This document shows positions 52,413 to 61,777 of a stretch of 64,000 bases of DNA, piece after piece. Made by a program: the position numbers and the translations under genes. The notes under the pieces are model-generated. The model was not told where the DNA came from, made no database searches, and worked only from the letters and a program-made list of their open reading frames with translations. The stretch's first letter is position 1. Each line of letters starts with the position of its first letter. The stretch comes from Paenibacillus sp. FSL R5-0517 (GTDB lineage: Bacteria; Bacillota; Bacilli; Paenibacillales; Paenibacillaceae): NCBI RefSeq assembly GCF_037974355.1, contig NZ_CP150235.1, forward strand, positions 1,550,001 through 1,614,000. The letters run 5' to 3'.

Positions 52413-53096
52413 GTGCCGGATGTGGGTGGATTAAAGTGGTTGTTTTTTGATGTTGGAGATACGCTGGTGGATGAATGGGAGCCGGTTGATGATATTATCG
52501 GACAGTTCGTTCGCGAAGCCTGTGCTTTGGGGTATCCGGTGAAGATTGAGGCGGTACGTGAACTGTTCGCGAACTGTTATCAGAAATATGAACAATGGCC
52601 CATGAGAGTGGCGATTCGCACATTCATTGAAGATGAGGGACATCAGAAACAGATTCAGGACAAGCTGAAGTTTAAAAAAGATCTTGAACGACCTTTTCCT
52701 TCAGCGGATTCCGTACTTCAGCAGTTGTCGCGGTATTATCGCATTGGCATTATCGCCAATCAGAGTCCTGGAACGGAAGAAAGACTGGAGAGTTACGGAC
52801 TGCGAAAGTATGTTGATGTTCTGGCATGCTCGGCTGAAGAAGGGGTGTCCAAGCCAGATCCAGAGCTGTACGCTGTAGCCCTGAAACAGGCGGGTTGTGC
52901 ACCGGAGGAAGCCGTCATGATCGGGGATCGGATTGATAACGATATCATTCCTGCCCGGAAGCTGGGCATGCGTACGATTCGAATTATGCAGGGGTACGGA
53001 AGATTCCAGCCAGACCGATCGGATGACGAACGCGCGGATTGGACTGTGGATTCATTGGATGAACTCCTGCCTTTACTGGTGCCGGATCAGGAATAG
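52413..53096 (+). CDS. HAD-superfamily hydrolase (class IA)
   Basis: A 227-residue phosphatase-like protein. Motif I is WLFFDVGDTLVDEW, motif II lies in IGIIANQSPGTEERL, motif III in SKPDPELYAVALKQAG, and motif IV is VMIGDRIDNDIIPARKLGMR. It starts at GTG 52413 with AAGGAGG upstream. Substrate unknown. The repeat element lies just before it, and a bidirectional terminator follows. Confidence 0.9.
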   Translation: MPDVGGLKWLFFDVGDTLVDEWEPVDDIIGQFVREACALGYPVKIEAVRELFANCYQKYEQWPMRVAIRTFIEDEGHQKQIQDKLKFKKDLERPFPSADSVLQQLSRYYRIGIIANQSPGTEERLESYGLRKYVDVLACSAEEGVSKPDPELYAVALKQAGCAPEEAVMIGDRIDNDIIPARKLGMRTIRIMQGYGRFQPDRSDDERADWTVDSLDELLPLLVPDQE

Positions 53097-53158
53097 ATGA
53101 TTATTTGTTAGAGCTCGGAGTTTTACTACAAAAGAAACACCTCGCTGTACTGCAATAA

Positions 53159-53207
53159 TAAAGGCTGATCAACTTGGTATTGAATACCGGAGTTGATCAG
53201 CCTTTTT
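53159..53207. terminator. Bidirectional terminator between the HAD gene and mntH
   Basis: AAAGGCTGATCAACT pairs with AGTTGATCAGCCTTTTT, with an inner GGTATT/AATACC hairpin. Confidence 0.88.
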
Positions 53208-53230
53208 GATGTTTAGTCGATAAGACGAGA

Positions 53231-54583
53231 TTAGAATAACCGGATCGTCTGAATGATCAGATATACATTCAGCACAACGATAATTGCGGCAATGACCCAT
53301 GAGATGATTTTGAGCCACAATTTGTTAGCGAATGCACCCATGCTTTTTTTATCACTCGTGAACATGACCAGAGGGATTACCGCAAAAGGTAATTGAAGAG
53401 AAAGTACAACCTGACTCAAAATGAGCAGTTCTTCTGTGCCGTGTTCTCCTGCAATTGCTGTGACAATTACTGCCGGGATGATGGCGATCAGACGTGTGAC
53501 CAGTCTGCGCAGCCAAGCCGGAATCCGAATGTTGAGGAAACCTTCCATAACAATCTGCCCTGCGAGTGTACCTGTAAGGGTAGAATTCTGGCCTGATGCT
53601 AACAGCGCCACACCGAACAGGATACTTGCGATTGTAGTCCCTAATAGGGGTGTGAGCAAGTGGTAGGCATCGGAGATCTCGGCAACCTGCGTCATGCCGG
53701 CACTATGGAATACAGCAGCTGATACAATCAGGATGGCCGCATTGATGAACAAGGCGAGTGTTAGCGCGATTGTAGAGTCCATGGTCGAATAACGAATCGC
53801 TTCTTTTTTGCCCTGTGGTGTCTGTTCGATCTGACGCGTCTGCACAATGGAAGAATGCAGATACAGATTATGCGGCATCACGGTTGCTCCTATAATACCA
53901 ATGGCAATATAGAGCATGGCAGGGTTCTGCAGGATCTCCACATTTGGGACAAAACCATGGAGAACACCGCCCATATCCGGTTTTGCCAGGAACAGGTCAA
54001 TCCCGAAGCAGAGGGCAATGGTGGCCATCAGCACGATGACGAGTGTTTCCAAGGCGCGGAAGCCTTTATTTTGCAGTACAAGAATCAGGAGTACATCAAC
54101 AGCGGTGATGATAACTCCGTACAACATGGGGATGTTAAATAAGAGCTTTAATGCGATGGCAGAACCGATGACCTCAGCCAGATCGGTAGCTGCAATGGCC
54201 AGTTCACACAGAATCCATAACATGACGACAACAGGCATGCTGAAGCGTTCGCGGCAGGCTTGGGCCAGATCCCGTCCAGTGACGATGCCAAGCTTTCCTG
54301 CCAACGATTGAAGTACAACGGCCATCATGTTTGAGAGCAGGATGACGGATAACAAAGTATACCCGAACTGCGATCCGCCTGCGATATCTGTTGCCCAGTT
54401 GCCGGGGTCCATGTAACCTACGGCCACGAGATACCCTGGCCCTACAAAAGCGAGAAATTTCTTCCACCATGCCGCATTCTGCGGTACTTTCATGGAACTA
54501 TGTGCTTCTCCGAGTGAAGGGGCTATGCCTGCAGTAGACAATGATTCACTTGAAGGAGCGTTGAATGGATTTTTTTTACTCAT
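53231..54583 (-). CDS. mntH: Nramp-type manganese transporter MntH
   Basis: A 450-residue proton-coupled Mn(II) importer with about 11 membrane segments. The metal-binding signature [20 protein letters not shown] lies in helix 1 and [15 protein letters not shown] in the helix 6 region. AGGTGATAAACGT precedes the ATG. A promoter with an overlapping dyad (54665-54698) suggests manganese control by an MntR-type regulator. Confidence 0.95.
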   Translation of the reverse strand: MSKKNPFNAPSSESLSTAGIAPSLGEAHSSMKVPQNAAWWKKFLAFVGPGYLVAVGYMDPGNWATDIAGGSQFGYTLLSVILLSNMMAVVLQSLAGKLGIVTGRDLAQACRERFSMPVVVMLWILCELAIAATDLAEVIGSAIALKLLFNIPMLYGVIITAVDVLLILVLQNKGFRALETLVIVLMATIALCFGIDLFLAKPDMGGVLHGFVPNVEILQNPAMLYIAIGIIGATVMPHNLYLHSSIVQTRQIEQTPQGKKEAIRYSTMDSTIALTLALFINAAILIVSAAVFHSAGMTQVAEISDAYHLLTPLLGTTIASILFGVALLASGQNSTLTGTLAGQIVMEGFLNIRIPAWLRRLVTRLIAIIPAVIVTAIAGEHGTEELLILSQVVLSLQLPFAVIPLVMFTSDKKSMGAFANKLWLKIISWVIAAIIVVLNVYLIIQTIRLF

Positions 54584-54664
54584 ACGTTTATCACCTGACT
54601 CTTTGGAATAGTGATGCGGGACGAACCGCTCAAGATATATCTAAATTTTTATGTTTATTGTTAC

Positions 54665-54698
54665 ATTGTACTCCTTCAATAATTTTTGTCTAGTGCAA
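54665..54698 (-). promoter_or_regulatory. mntH promoter with overlapping dyad (possible MntR site)
   Basis: On the minus strand TAGACA, 16 bases, then TACAAT. The imperfect dyad TTGCACTAGACAA (54686-54698) covers the -35 region, where an MntR/DtxR-type repressor could bind. The remaining 54584-54912 region is AT-rich and also holds the ohr promoter. Confidence 0.45.
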
Positions 54699-54912
54699 CT
54701 TTTATGTATTAACACAAAAATTATGTTCTAATTTGAAAATGCTCTTTTGTATATTACCCAACCCCGAAAAAAATACAGATATGTGGATAAGATGCATGAA
54801 AATAATAAAGATGTAAAAGCTGATAAAGATATAAAATGCGTTTCAAATTGAGCCAGAAGTTTAAATTGAATTGAAGGCATTTAAAACTATATGGATAAGG
54901 GAGAGATTCTTA

Positions 54913-55332
54913 ATGGAAGCTTTATATACAGCAGTAGCGACAGTTAAAGGTGGACGTACAGGTTCGGTGACATCTTCGGATGGCATGCTTAAACATGATC
55001 TGAAAATGCCCAAAGAGCTTGGAGGTTCCGGTGGTGAAGGTACCAACCCTGAACAGCTCTTCGCCGCTGGATATGGAGCATGTTATGAAAGTGCCCTTGC
55101 CAATGTAGCACGCAAAGCAGGCGTGAAATTGGAGGATGTGGTCGTTACAAGTAACGTATCCATTGGTAAAGACCCTGCGGATGACGGTTTCCAGTTATCT
55201 GTTCGTTTGGACGTGAGTATGCCTGGTGTGGATCACAGTCAAGCAGAAGAGCTGGCTCGCAAGGCACATGATTTCTGTCCATATTCCAAAGCGACACGTG
55301 GCAATATTGATGTTGTATTAAACGTAGTCTAA
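54913..55332 (+). CDS. ohr: Organic hydroperoxide resistance protein Ohr
   Basis: A 139-residue thiol peroxidase. The two redox cysteines are C57 (AAGYGACYESAL) and C122 (DFCPYSKATRGN), with Arg in GGRTGSVTSSDG. Start ATG 54913 has AAGGGAGAG upstream; the frame opens at 54871 without a site. No ohrR regulator is adjacent. Single gene with a terminator. Confidence 0.94.
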   Translation: MEALYTAVATVKGGRTGSVTSSDGMLKHDLKMPKELGGSGGEGTNPEQLFAAGYGACYESALANVARKAGVKLEDVVVTSNVSIGKDPADDGFQLSVRLDVSMPGVDHSQAEELARKAHDFCPYSKATRGNIDVVLNVV

Positions 55333-55407
55333 GATTTGACTCCCCCAATCAAAGGGGAACATATAGAGCAGGGTATCTCAGATACCTGATGTTCGTTCGT
55401 TTGAGTA

Positions 55408-55440
55408 CAAAGCCCTGCTGGCCATCGGCAGGGTTTTGTG
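55408..55440 (+). terminator. Intrinsic terminator of ohr
   Basis: AGCCCTGC pairs with GCAGGGTTTT across nine bases; a smaller hairpin GGTATCTCAGATACC precedes it. Confidence 0.75.
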
Positions 55441-55548
55441 TTGATTATAATATAAGGGCAGGATGCAGGAGATTAGATGTCCAATCGCGTACTTTTACAT
55501 AATTGCACTCCCACTTCATGCTACACATTCCATAAAGGGGGAACGAAG

Positions 55549-55794
55549 ATGAGTATTGAAGAGATGATCGAGCGCCGATTTGTATGTACAAAATGCAGGG
55601 GCACGGATTGTAACATTAAGGAAGTTTCCATGTCAGGAGCAGGCCTGAGCAAGATGTTCGATATACAGCATAACCACTACCTGTTCGTGGCTTGTGCTTC
55701 CTGCGGCTATGTTGAAGTATTTGATCCGGATGTTTTGAAAGGTAAAAAACAAGGGCAGGTAGGGACGATTCTGGATATTCTGTTTGGTGGGTAG
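55549..55794 (+). CDS. Small zinc-ribbon protein
   Basis: An 81-residue protein with two CxxC pairs, FVCTKCRGTDCNIKE and VACASCGYVEVFD, forming a zinc ribbon as in the DUF2082/zinc_ribbon_13 nucleic-acid-binding family. Start ATG 55549 has AAGGGGGAACG upstream. Function unknown. Confidence 0.8.
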   Translation: MSIEEMIERRFVCTKCRGTDCNIKEVSMSGAGLSKMFDIQHNHYLFVACASCGYVEVFDPDVLKGKKQGQVGTILDILFGG

Positions 55795-55893
55795 ACATGC
55801 GCGAGTTGACATTGAACTGAATTTTCTTTAATATAACTTAGTACTGAGTAGTGTCATTGCATGAACCAAATTTGAATTAAACAGGTGATATCC

Positions 55894-56172
55894 ATGTCTT
55901 ATAGACCGCGTATTGCAGATTTAGAACTAGCTTATGGTAACAAGGAAGACGGATTGTACGAATTCAAAATGAATTTGGTAGACGGTACAAAATGCCGTGT
56001 ATTCTACTCCCGTTCTCCGGAATGGAAGATGACCAATATCAGCCGTCTGCAGAAAACGCCTTGTCCAGTATGTCGCAAAGATTTCATTTGCAAATGTATG
56101 GACCAGTGGGCAAGTGACCTGCATCAACAAATGATCGATGACCAATGGATGGAAAAGGCAATTGCTGAGTAA
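55894..56172 (+). CDS. Hypothetical Cys-rich protein (92 aa)
   Basis: Not recognised. The protein has a beta-rich N-terminal part (IADLELAYGNKEDGLYEFKM) and a cluster CPVCRKDFICKCMDQW that may bind a metal. CAGGTGATATCC precedes ATG 55894. It lies 99 bases after the zinc-ribbon gene and might share its transcript. Confidence 0.7.
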   Translation: MSYRPRIADLELAYGNKEDGLYEFKMNLVDGTKCRVFYSRSPEWKMTNISRLQKTPCPVCRKDFICKCMDQWASDLHQQMIDDQWMEKAIAE

Positions 56173-56238
56173 TTGTCGGACAAGATACGAGCGTGGGCAC
56201 AATGCCTGCGCTCTTTTTCTTTATACTTCCTAACAATG

Positions 56239-56269
56239 CGTGTTCAAAAGTGGACTTTTTGAACCACCT
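56239..56269. repeat. Minimal remnant of the 178-base repeat
   Basis: CGTGTTCAAAAGT is joined directly to GGACTTTTTGAACCACCT. These are the two ends of the element at 52199-52376 with the interior lost. Confidence 0.65.
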
Positions 56270-56352
56270 CTATAATTAAATTTTAGAATTAGGAAACAAG
56301 ATGGCTCAGATTGGGTAAGTTACTCTAACCGCAACAATAGGAGGCAGCCAAT

Positions 56353-56775
56353 ATGACAGCAAATCAAACGGATGTGCATCAGGGACATCCCATCGTACTG
56401 GTGGATGGCGTCTGTCACTTCTGCCAGGGCTTAACCAAATGGATTATCAAACGTGACCCGGAAGGGAAATATCATTTTGCTTCGCTCCAATCGGATGTGG
56501 CCAAGGAACTGCTGGTAAAGGGCAACCTGTCGACAGACAGTATGGATACTTTTGTTCTGATTGAGAATGGAAAATACTATACACGTTCAACGGCCGCACT
56601 GCGATTAGCTAAAGGTCTGAAGTTTCCTTATCCATTGTTATATGTGTTCATTATTGTACCGAAATTTATTCGCAATGCAGTCTATAACTGGGTTGCTCGC
56701 AACCGTTATCGCTGGTTTGGCAAGGATGAAGCATGCATGTTGCCTACCCCGGAGATCAAAGATCGATTTTTATGA
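56353..56775 (+). CDS. DCC-family thiol-disulfide oxidoreductase-like protein (DUF393)
   Basis: A 140-residue protein of the DUF393 family. The defining motif is LVDGVCHFCQG at residues about 16-26, and a second conserved region is STAALRLAKGLKFPYPLLYV. B. subtilis YuxK is a relative. AGGAGGCAGCC precedes the ATG. Redox activity is presumed from the CxxC, not known. Confidence 0.88.
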   Translation: MTANQTDVHQGHPIVLVDGVCHFCQGLTKWIIKRDPEGKYHFASLQSDVAKELLVKGNLSTDSMDTFVLIENGKYYTRSTAALRLAKGLKFPYPLLYVFIIVPKFIRNAVYNWVARNRYRWFGKDEACMLPTPEIKDRFL

Positions 56776-56836
56776 TTAATAACGGAAATAATTGGGTAAT
56801 GACTACAGATCATATCTAATTTGGGAGGACAACAAC

Positions 56837-57700
56837 TTGAAGAAGTGGACTACATTATTTATCGGGGCATTATTAGCAGTAAGCTTGGCAGCATGCGGTA
56901 ACGACACAGATAATACAGCAACGCCGCCAGCCACTAACAACGAAACATCCAACGAGGGCAATACACCTGCAGAGCAGGAAACAAAGATCCCTACTTTGGA
57001 CGAACTGATTACCAAAACCAATGCAGCAACGAAAGAAATGAAAAGCTTCACAACTGAAGCAAACATTGATCAGAATCTGAATCTGGATGCGGGTGAACAG
57101 TCCCAGGATCAACAGGTTAAAACATCGCTCAAGATGGATATTATCAAAGATCCAATGATGATCTATCAAGAGATGAAAATGGAAATGTCGGGACAGGAAG
57201 CCCAGAACGTGAAGCAGTATATCACTTCGGATAAAATCTACTCCCAAGTTGGGGACCAATGGGTTGCGATTCCTGAAGCTCAAACTGCTGCATTAATTGA
57301 GCAGATGAAAGCAAGCATGAATCCGGAAGGTGAATTGGAGCAATTCAAAAAGATCCAAGAAGATACTGAAGTAACCGAAGAAGGCGACAATTATGTGATT
57401 AACGCTGACGTATCCGGTGATAATGTAAAAGAGTTGGCCAAATCCGTAATGGAGCAAAACGGCTCGGATGCCCAGATGCAAGCGATGCTGGATCAGATGA
57501 ATATCACCAGCATGAAGATGAAATACATGATCAACAAAGAAACGTATTTGCCGGCAGGTACAGATGTAGCCATGGTCATGGAGATGGAACAGAATGAACA
57601 GAAAATGACGATGGACATGAAGATGACCAGTACATTCTCCAACCATGATCAAGTGGAAGAGATCAAGATTCCACAAGAAGCATTGGATAGCGCGAAGTAA
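56837..57700 (+). CDS. DUF6612-like lipoprotein
   Basis: A 287-residue lipoprotein: MKKWTTLFIGALLAVSLAAC with the lipobox Cys at about residue 20, then a Thr/Asn/Pro-rich linker (NDTDNTATPPATNNETSNEG). The body is a LolA/DUF6612-like beta domain (LDELITKTNAATKEMKSF, SDKIYSQVGDQWVAIP, MKYMINKETYLPAGTDVAMV). It starts at TTG 56837 with GGGAGG upstream. It is the second lipoprotein of this general fold in the window besides the YdcC-like one. Function unknown. Confidence 0.8.
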   Translation: MKKWTTLFIGALLAVSLAACGNDTDNTATPPATNNETSNEGNTPAEQETKIPTLDELITKTNAATKEMKSFTTEANIDQNLNLDAGEQSQDQQVKTSLKMDIIKDPMMIYQEMKMEMSGQEAQNVKQYITSDKIYSQVGDQWVAIPEAQTAALIEQMKASMNPEGELEQFKKIQEDTEVTEEGDNYVINADVSGDNVKELAKSVMEQNGSDAQMQAMLDQMNITSMKMKYMINKETYLPAGTDVAMVMEMEQNEQKMTMDMKMTSTFSNHDQVEEIKIPQEALDSAK

Positions 57701-57918
57701 ATTGGCTGGCACAACTGCCCAAATGAAATGCTGAAGAACATAAGAAGCGATGGACGTACATCCTTGTGTACCATTTACGCGCACCTCTGAATTAGATCTG
57801 TGTGAGCCACGAGGTTCACCGGATTCAAGCAGGGGTGTTTTTCTTTTTAAAAGAGAATATGTTCAGGCGTCAAGGTGTTATAGTATAGTCATAATGAAGC
57901 AGAGAGGGGAGACAAAAG

Positions 57919-58302
57919 ATGATCGAATATGCACACATTCACCATGTTAGTCTGGCTGTACGAGATCTGGAAGTCGCGAAAAAATTCTATTCGGGGTTAC
58001 TGGGAATGCAGGAGATTGAACGTCCGGCTTTTCGCTCCACAGGTACATGGTATGCCATCGGTAGCCAGCAGCTTCATCTGTTACAGCACCCGGAGGGTCA
58101 CACGTTACGTGAGGCTGGGATTGATACAACGGACGGCCACTTTGCGATCTGGGTGACCAGTTATTCAGGGACTATCGCTTGGCTGGAGCAGCAGGGAATT
58201 GAGTACGAAGCCAGACCTGATAGTGTAGCGGGATTCGCGCAGATTTTTGTACTTGATCCCGACCGTAACATTATTGAGTTCGATTCACCCTATGAATCCT
58301 AA
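57919..58302 (+). CDS. VOC-family (glyoxalase/dioxygenase-fold) protein
   Basis: A 127-residue protein with two beta-alpha-beta-beta-beta units: IHHVSLAVRDLEVAKKFYSG and GHFAIWVTSYSGTIAWLEQQ, ending in FVLDPDRNIIEFDSPYES. Metal ligands are probably the His in HHVSLAV, the His in DGHFAIWV and the Glu in IIEFDSP. AGAGAGGGGAG precedes the ATG. The substrate cannot be told. Confidence 0.87.
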   Translation: MIEYAHIHHVSLAVRDLEVAKKFYSGLLGMQEIERPAFRSTGTWYAIGSQQLHLLQHPEGHTLREAGIDTTDGHFAIWVTSYSGTIAWLEQQGIEYEARPDSVAGFAQIFVLDPDRNIIEFDSPYES

Positions 58303-58381
58303 GGATGAAGGGTTAGAATAAATCCCTTGCTCCACCAGAAATTGTATGCTATATTATCCATACATTCATAGCACGTGACGG

Positions 58382-58434
58382 AAGCACCGTCCATATACTG
58401 CATATTCATGCGGTTATTGGGCGGTGCTTTTTTG
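58382..58434 (+). terminator. Intrinsic terminator before the Tad operon
   Basis: AAGCACCGTCC pairs with GGGCGGTGCTT followed by TTTT. It insulates the pilus operon from the VOC gene. Confidence 0.75.
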
Positions 58435-58462
58435 TGCTTTCTGACAGGGAGGGAAGGGGAAT

Positions 58463-59680
58463 TTGATTGTACTGAAGGTTGTTCTGGTTTCGAAGGATAG
58501 AGATTACATTAGCGCATGGCTGGATTTTGTGCAGGGGAGCTCGTCTGGTTTTCATGTTCGTTTCACGGCATTCTCCCAGGGGGATTCCTTCAGGGAGCAT
58601 ATGAATGAGCAAGAAGGTCGGGAATTACCGGATCTGGTTATTGCGGAACCGGAGTTTCTGAATGACTGGCTGAATAACGGGGGAGAAGGATCAGGTGTAC
58701 CTTGGCTGATGCTTAGTGAAGGCATGGAAGAGGTGGATGAGGCCAAGCGGCTGTTGAAGTACCAACCTCTGCCTGCTTTGCTGGATGCTGTGATGCATGC
58801 CTGCCGGCAACCACGCCGCAAGAAGGTGCATCTTCCTGGACAAGAAACTCTCTCCATCGGTGTAGTATCCGCTTCGGGTGGAAGTGGCAAAACGGCGGTA
58901 GCCCTGCATATGGCGAAGCAACTGGGACTTGCGGGATATGCTGTTCTTTATCTGAATCTGGAGACGTTGGATAGTACGCTCCCTTTTCTGGAAAAGGGAC
59001 TAACTAGAAGTGGGCAGCGCCAGCCTGATGCGGGGACGGGATTGTCACGCCTGTTATACGATCTGAAGGTGGGCAGAAAGGAATCCGGCAAGCAGTTACA
59101 GGCGCTATCTAAGGACGTGGATGGATATGTGGTCCGGCATGAAGCATTGAAATCCGATGTGTTCTGGCCATTATCGAATCGTAAAGAATTGTTGCAAATG
59201 ACTCGTGAGGATACGTCGAATCTGCTTCGTTATTTAACCGATAGCGGACAATATGACATGCTGATTCTGGATGGGGACTCAGGTTGGGATGGGCGCAGTG
59301 AAGGGGTGCTGGATACAGCAGATGCATTTGTCTGGTTGGTTGAGGATGATATATCTGCCATGCATCGATGGGGACAATGGTTGCAGCATGCTGAGCGAAC
59401 GAAGCCGGAGGTGTACGAAAGTATCATGGACCGATCACGTTTTGTAGTTAACAAATATCGGGACAATGTTATCAATGCACTTCCACGTCCTGATCTGCAT
59501 CTGGATGCAGTGTTGCCCTATATCCCTTCTTGGAAACAACTCAGTCAGGAGGAAGTCCTGCTTAGTTCACCGATCTTCCAACGTGAAGTGAAGAGATTAT
59601 GTGCCATGCTGGTACAAGATGGCGAAGAAGAATTGAAGCAGACGGGACGAATTCAGAAGCAGGATCGGTGGGCACTATGA
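58463..59680 (+). CDS. TadZ/CpaE-like pilus-assembly ATPase
   Basis: A 405-residue protein of the MinD/ParA-like TadZ family that positions the Tad pilus machine. Residues about 1-120 form a receiver-like domain (LPDLVIAEPEFLNDWL). The deviant Walker A box is VVSASGGSGKTAVALHMAKQ, and a Walker B-like MLILDGDSGWDG follows. It starts at TTG 58463 with GGGAGGGAAGGGG upstream. Its stop overlaps the next start (ATGA). It is first in the pilus operon. Confidence 0.87.
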   Translation: MIVLKVVLVSKDRDYISAWLDFVQGSSSGFHVRFTAFSQGDSFREHMNEQEGRELPDLVIAEPEFLNDWLNNGGEGSGVPWLMLSEGMEEVDEAKRLLKYQPLPALLDAVMHACRQPRRKKVHLPGQETLSIGVVSASGGSGKTAVALHMAKQLGLAGYAVLYLNLETLDSTLPFLEKGLTRSGQRQPDAGTGLSRLLYDLKVGRKESGKQLQALSKDVDGYVVRHEALKSDVFWPLSNRKELLQMTREDTSNLLRYLTDSGQYDMLILDGDSGWDGRSEGVLDTADAFVWLVEDDISAMHRWGQWLQHAERTKPEVYESIMDRSRFVVNKYRDNVINALPRPDLHLDAVLPYIPSWKQLSQEEVLLSSPIFQREVKRLCAMLVQDGEEELKQTGRIQKQDRWAL

Positions 59681-60981
59681 CGGATTCAACCCATAGAATA
59701 CTGGATCGTGAAGAACAGTTTCAGATGATGCGCAGGGAAGTCAGAGCTGGGCTCGATTTAACCTCTTCAGCAGGAGATGATGAACTGTGGCAAGGGATAG
59801 AACGCAAAGTTCTCACCGACCCGAAGCTGGATGATCTGACCTCAGGAGAGCGTCACACGCTGGTACAGCGATTGTTTGACTCCTTTCGTGGATTGGATAT
59901 TTTGCAGCCACTTGTGGATCATCCCGATATTACGGAAATTATGATCAATAGTCACAAGGAGATTTTTGTGGAGCAGGAAGGTGAAGTCAGCCAGATCACC
60001 CTTGAATTTGAGTCCAGGGAACGGCTTGAGGATATTATTCAGATGATTGTGTCTGGTGTAAACCGGATTGTGAATGAGTCTTCGCCAATCGTAGATGCCC
60101 GTTTAAAGGATGGTTCACGGGTCAATATCGTGTTGCCTCCCATTGCCTTGAAAGGCCCCACGATGACGATTCGTAAATTCCCCAGTGAACCGATGAAGAT
60201 GTCCGATCTGATTGAAAAGGGAGCCCTGCATGAAGAAGCGGCAGAATTATTGCAGCAATTGGTACGGAGCAAATATAACATCTTCATTGGAGGGGGGACC
60301 GGATCGGGAAAAACGACCTTCCTGAACGCACTATCCCAGTTTATCCCTGCCGATGAGCGGATTATTACCATTGAGGATTCGGCTGAGTTACAGATTGTTA
60401 CGGTACCCAATCTGGTGTCACTGGAAACGCGGAATGCCAATACCGAAGGCAAGGGGCAGATATCCATTCGGGATCTGATCAAGTCTTCCTTACGGATGCG
60501 TCCGAATCGGATTGTGATTGGTGAGGTAAGGGGCGCAGAAGCGCTGGATATGTTACAGGCCATGAACACAGGTCATGATGGATCTTTATCAACTGGGCAC
60601 GCGAATACCATCTCGGACATGATTAGCAGACTGGAAACGATGGTGCTCAGTGGTGCGGATCTCCCCATTACGGTTGTAAGGCAGCAGATTAGTTCAGCAA
60701 TTGATATTTTTGTACATCTGTCCCGGCTACGAGATCGCTCACGGCGGGTGACAGAGATTAGTGAAGTGATTGGCATGCAGAACGGTGAGGTTTTGCTGAA
60801 CCCACTGTTTCGTTTTCAGGAGCAAGAAGAGCGTGAAGGCAAAATTATTGGTGGACTAATACAGGTTGGAAAGTTGAATCAGGTGGATAAAATTCAGATG
60901 GCTGGGCTCGGAGAATGGCTGGATGGATACATAGAACAATATAGTACGGAATCGGATTCATCAGATAACAACGTGAATTAA
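59677..60981 (+). CDS. tadA: Tad pilus secretion ATPase TadA (CpaF)
   Basis: A 434-residue type II/IV secretion ATPase that drives Flp pilus assembly. It shows GGGTGSGKTTFLNALSQFIP (Walker A), ITIEDSAELQI (Asp box), RIVIGEVRGAEALDMLQAMN (Walker B) and the His box NTGHDGSLSTGHANT. The start ATG 59677 overlaps the tadZ stop by four bases; the frame also opens at 59599 inside tadZ. Confidence 0.94.
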   Translation: MTDSTHRILDREEQFQMMRREVRAGLDLTSSAGDDELWQGIERKVLTDPKLDDLTSGERHTLVQRLFDSFRGLDILQPLVDHPDITEIMINSHKEIFVEQEGEVSQITLEFESRERLEDIIQMIVSGVNRIVNESSPIVDARLKDGSRVNIVLPPIALKGPTMTIRKFPSEPMKMSDLIEKGALHEEAAELLQQLVRSKYNIFIGGGTGSGKTTFLNALSQFIPADERIITIEDSAELQIVTVPNLVSLETRNANTEGKGQISIRDLIKSSLRMRPNRIVIGEVRGAEALDMLQAMNTGHDGSLSTGHANTISDMISRLETMVLSGADLPITVVRQQISSAIDIFVHLSRLRDRSRRVTEISEVIGMQNGEVLLNPLFRFQEQEEREGKIIGGLIQVGKLNQVDKIQMAGLGEWLDGYIEQYSTESDSSDNNVN

Positions 60982-61003
60982 AGTTATTGGAAGGTGATTA
61001 CTG

Positions 61004-61765
61004 TTGGGTGAAGCCAGACAGATGTTGACGGATTACACCGTATATACACTTTCCCGGAGACAGCAAATGGTCTGTATGCTGATTAGCGGTCTGTTGTTTT
61101 TTGGCATCGGAATTCTGTTCTACCATCACTGGTTGGCTGGGGCAATCCTGGCTGCAGGTTGTATATGGGTACCAAAACATTGGACTAAAGTGCTGCTGGA
61201 ACGAAAAAGAATGACACTCAGTTTACATTTTAAACAAGCATTATATGCATTATCTTCGGCACTTGCCGCCGGAAAATCGGTGGAAAATGGATTCAAGGAA
61301 TCCGTAGAGGATCTGCGAATGTTGAACCCGGAAGCAGATACCGATCTGATTCGTGAGTTCACGATATTGCGAACACGGATGGAGTATGGACAACCGATTG
61401 AAGAGGCACTACAGGACTTTTCGGATCGGGCACAGATTGAGGACATTACGAACTTTGCAGATGTGTTCATTACTTGTAAACGAACGGGCGGGGATCTGGT
61501 TGAAGTCGTGCGCCGCACCTCGGCTGTTATCGGGGAAAAGCTGGATATTCAGCAGGATATTATGGTCGCAGTGGCACAGAAGAAATTTGAATCCAAGGTC
61601 ATGTTTTCAGCTCCATTTATTTTTTTGATATTTCTCAATCTGACCGCCAAGGACTTTATGGAGCCATTATATAGCGGGATGGGATATCTCATCTCTACTG
61701 GTGCACTTGCAGTGTTAGCCTGCTGTTATCTGTGGATTAATCGCATTATGGATATCAAAGTATAA
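61004..61765 (+). CDS. tadB: Tad pilus inner-membrane protein TadB
   Basis: A 253-residue T2SSF-domain membrane protein, platform of the pilus machine. Two hydrophobic segments lie near the start (GLLFFGIGILFYHHWLAGAI) and two near the end. The T2SSF motif is in LYALSSALAAGKSVENGFKE. It starts at TTG 61004 with AAGGTG upstream. Confidence 0.9.
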   Translation: MGEARQMLTDYTVYTLSRRQQMVCMLISGLLFFGIGILFYHHWLAGAILAAGCIWVPKHWTKVLLERKRMTLSLHFKQALYALSSALAAGKSVENGFKESVEDLRMLNPEADTDLIREFTILRTRMEYGQPIEEALQDFSDRAQIEDITNFADVFITCKRTGGDLVEVVRRTSAVIGEKLDIQQDIMVAVAQKKFESKVMFSAPFIFLIFLNLTAKDFMEPLYSGMGYLISTGALAVLACCYLWINRIMDIKV

Positions 61766-61777
61766 GGAGCTGAAACG

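Noticed and set aside
54840..54900. OhrR-type operator before ohr
   Set aside because: TTTAAATTGAATTGAAGG shares only part of the known OhrR motif, and no ohrR gene is adjacent.
57780..57845. Possible terminator after the DUF6612-like lipoprotein
   Set aside because: CACCTCTGAAT and ATTCAAGCAGGGGTG can pair only with a bulge and a very long loop, so it was not listed as a feature.
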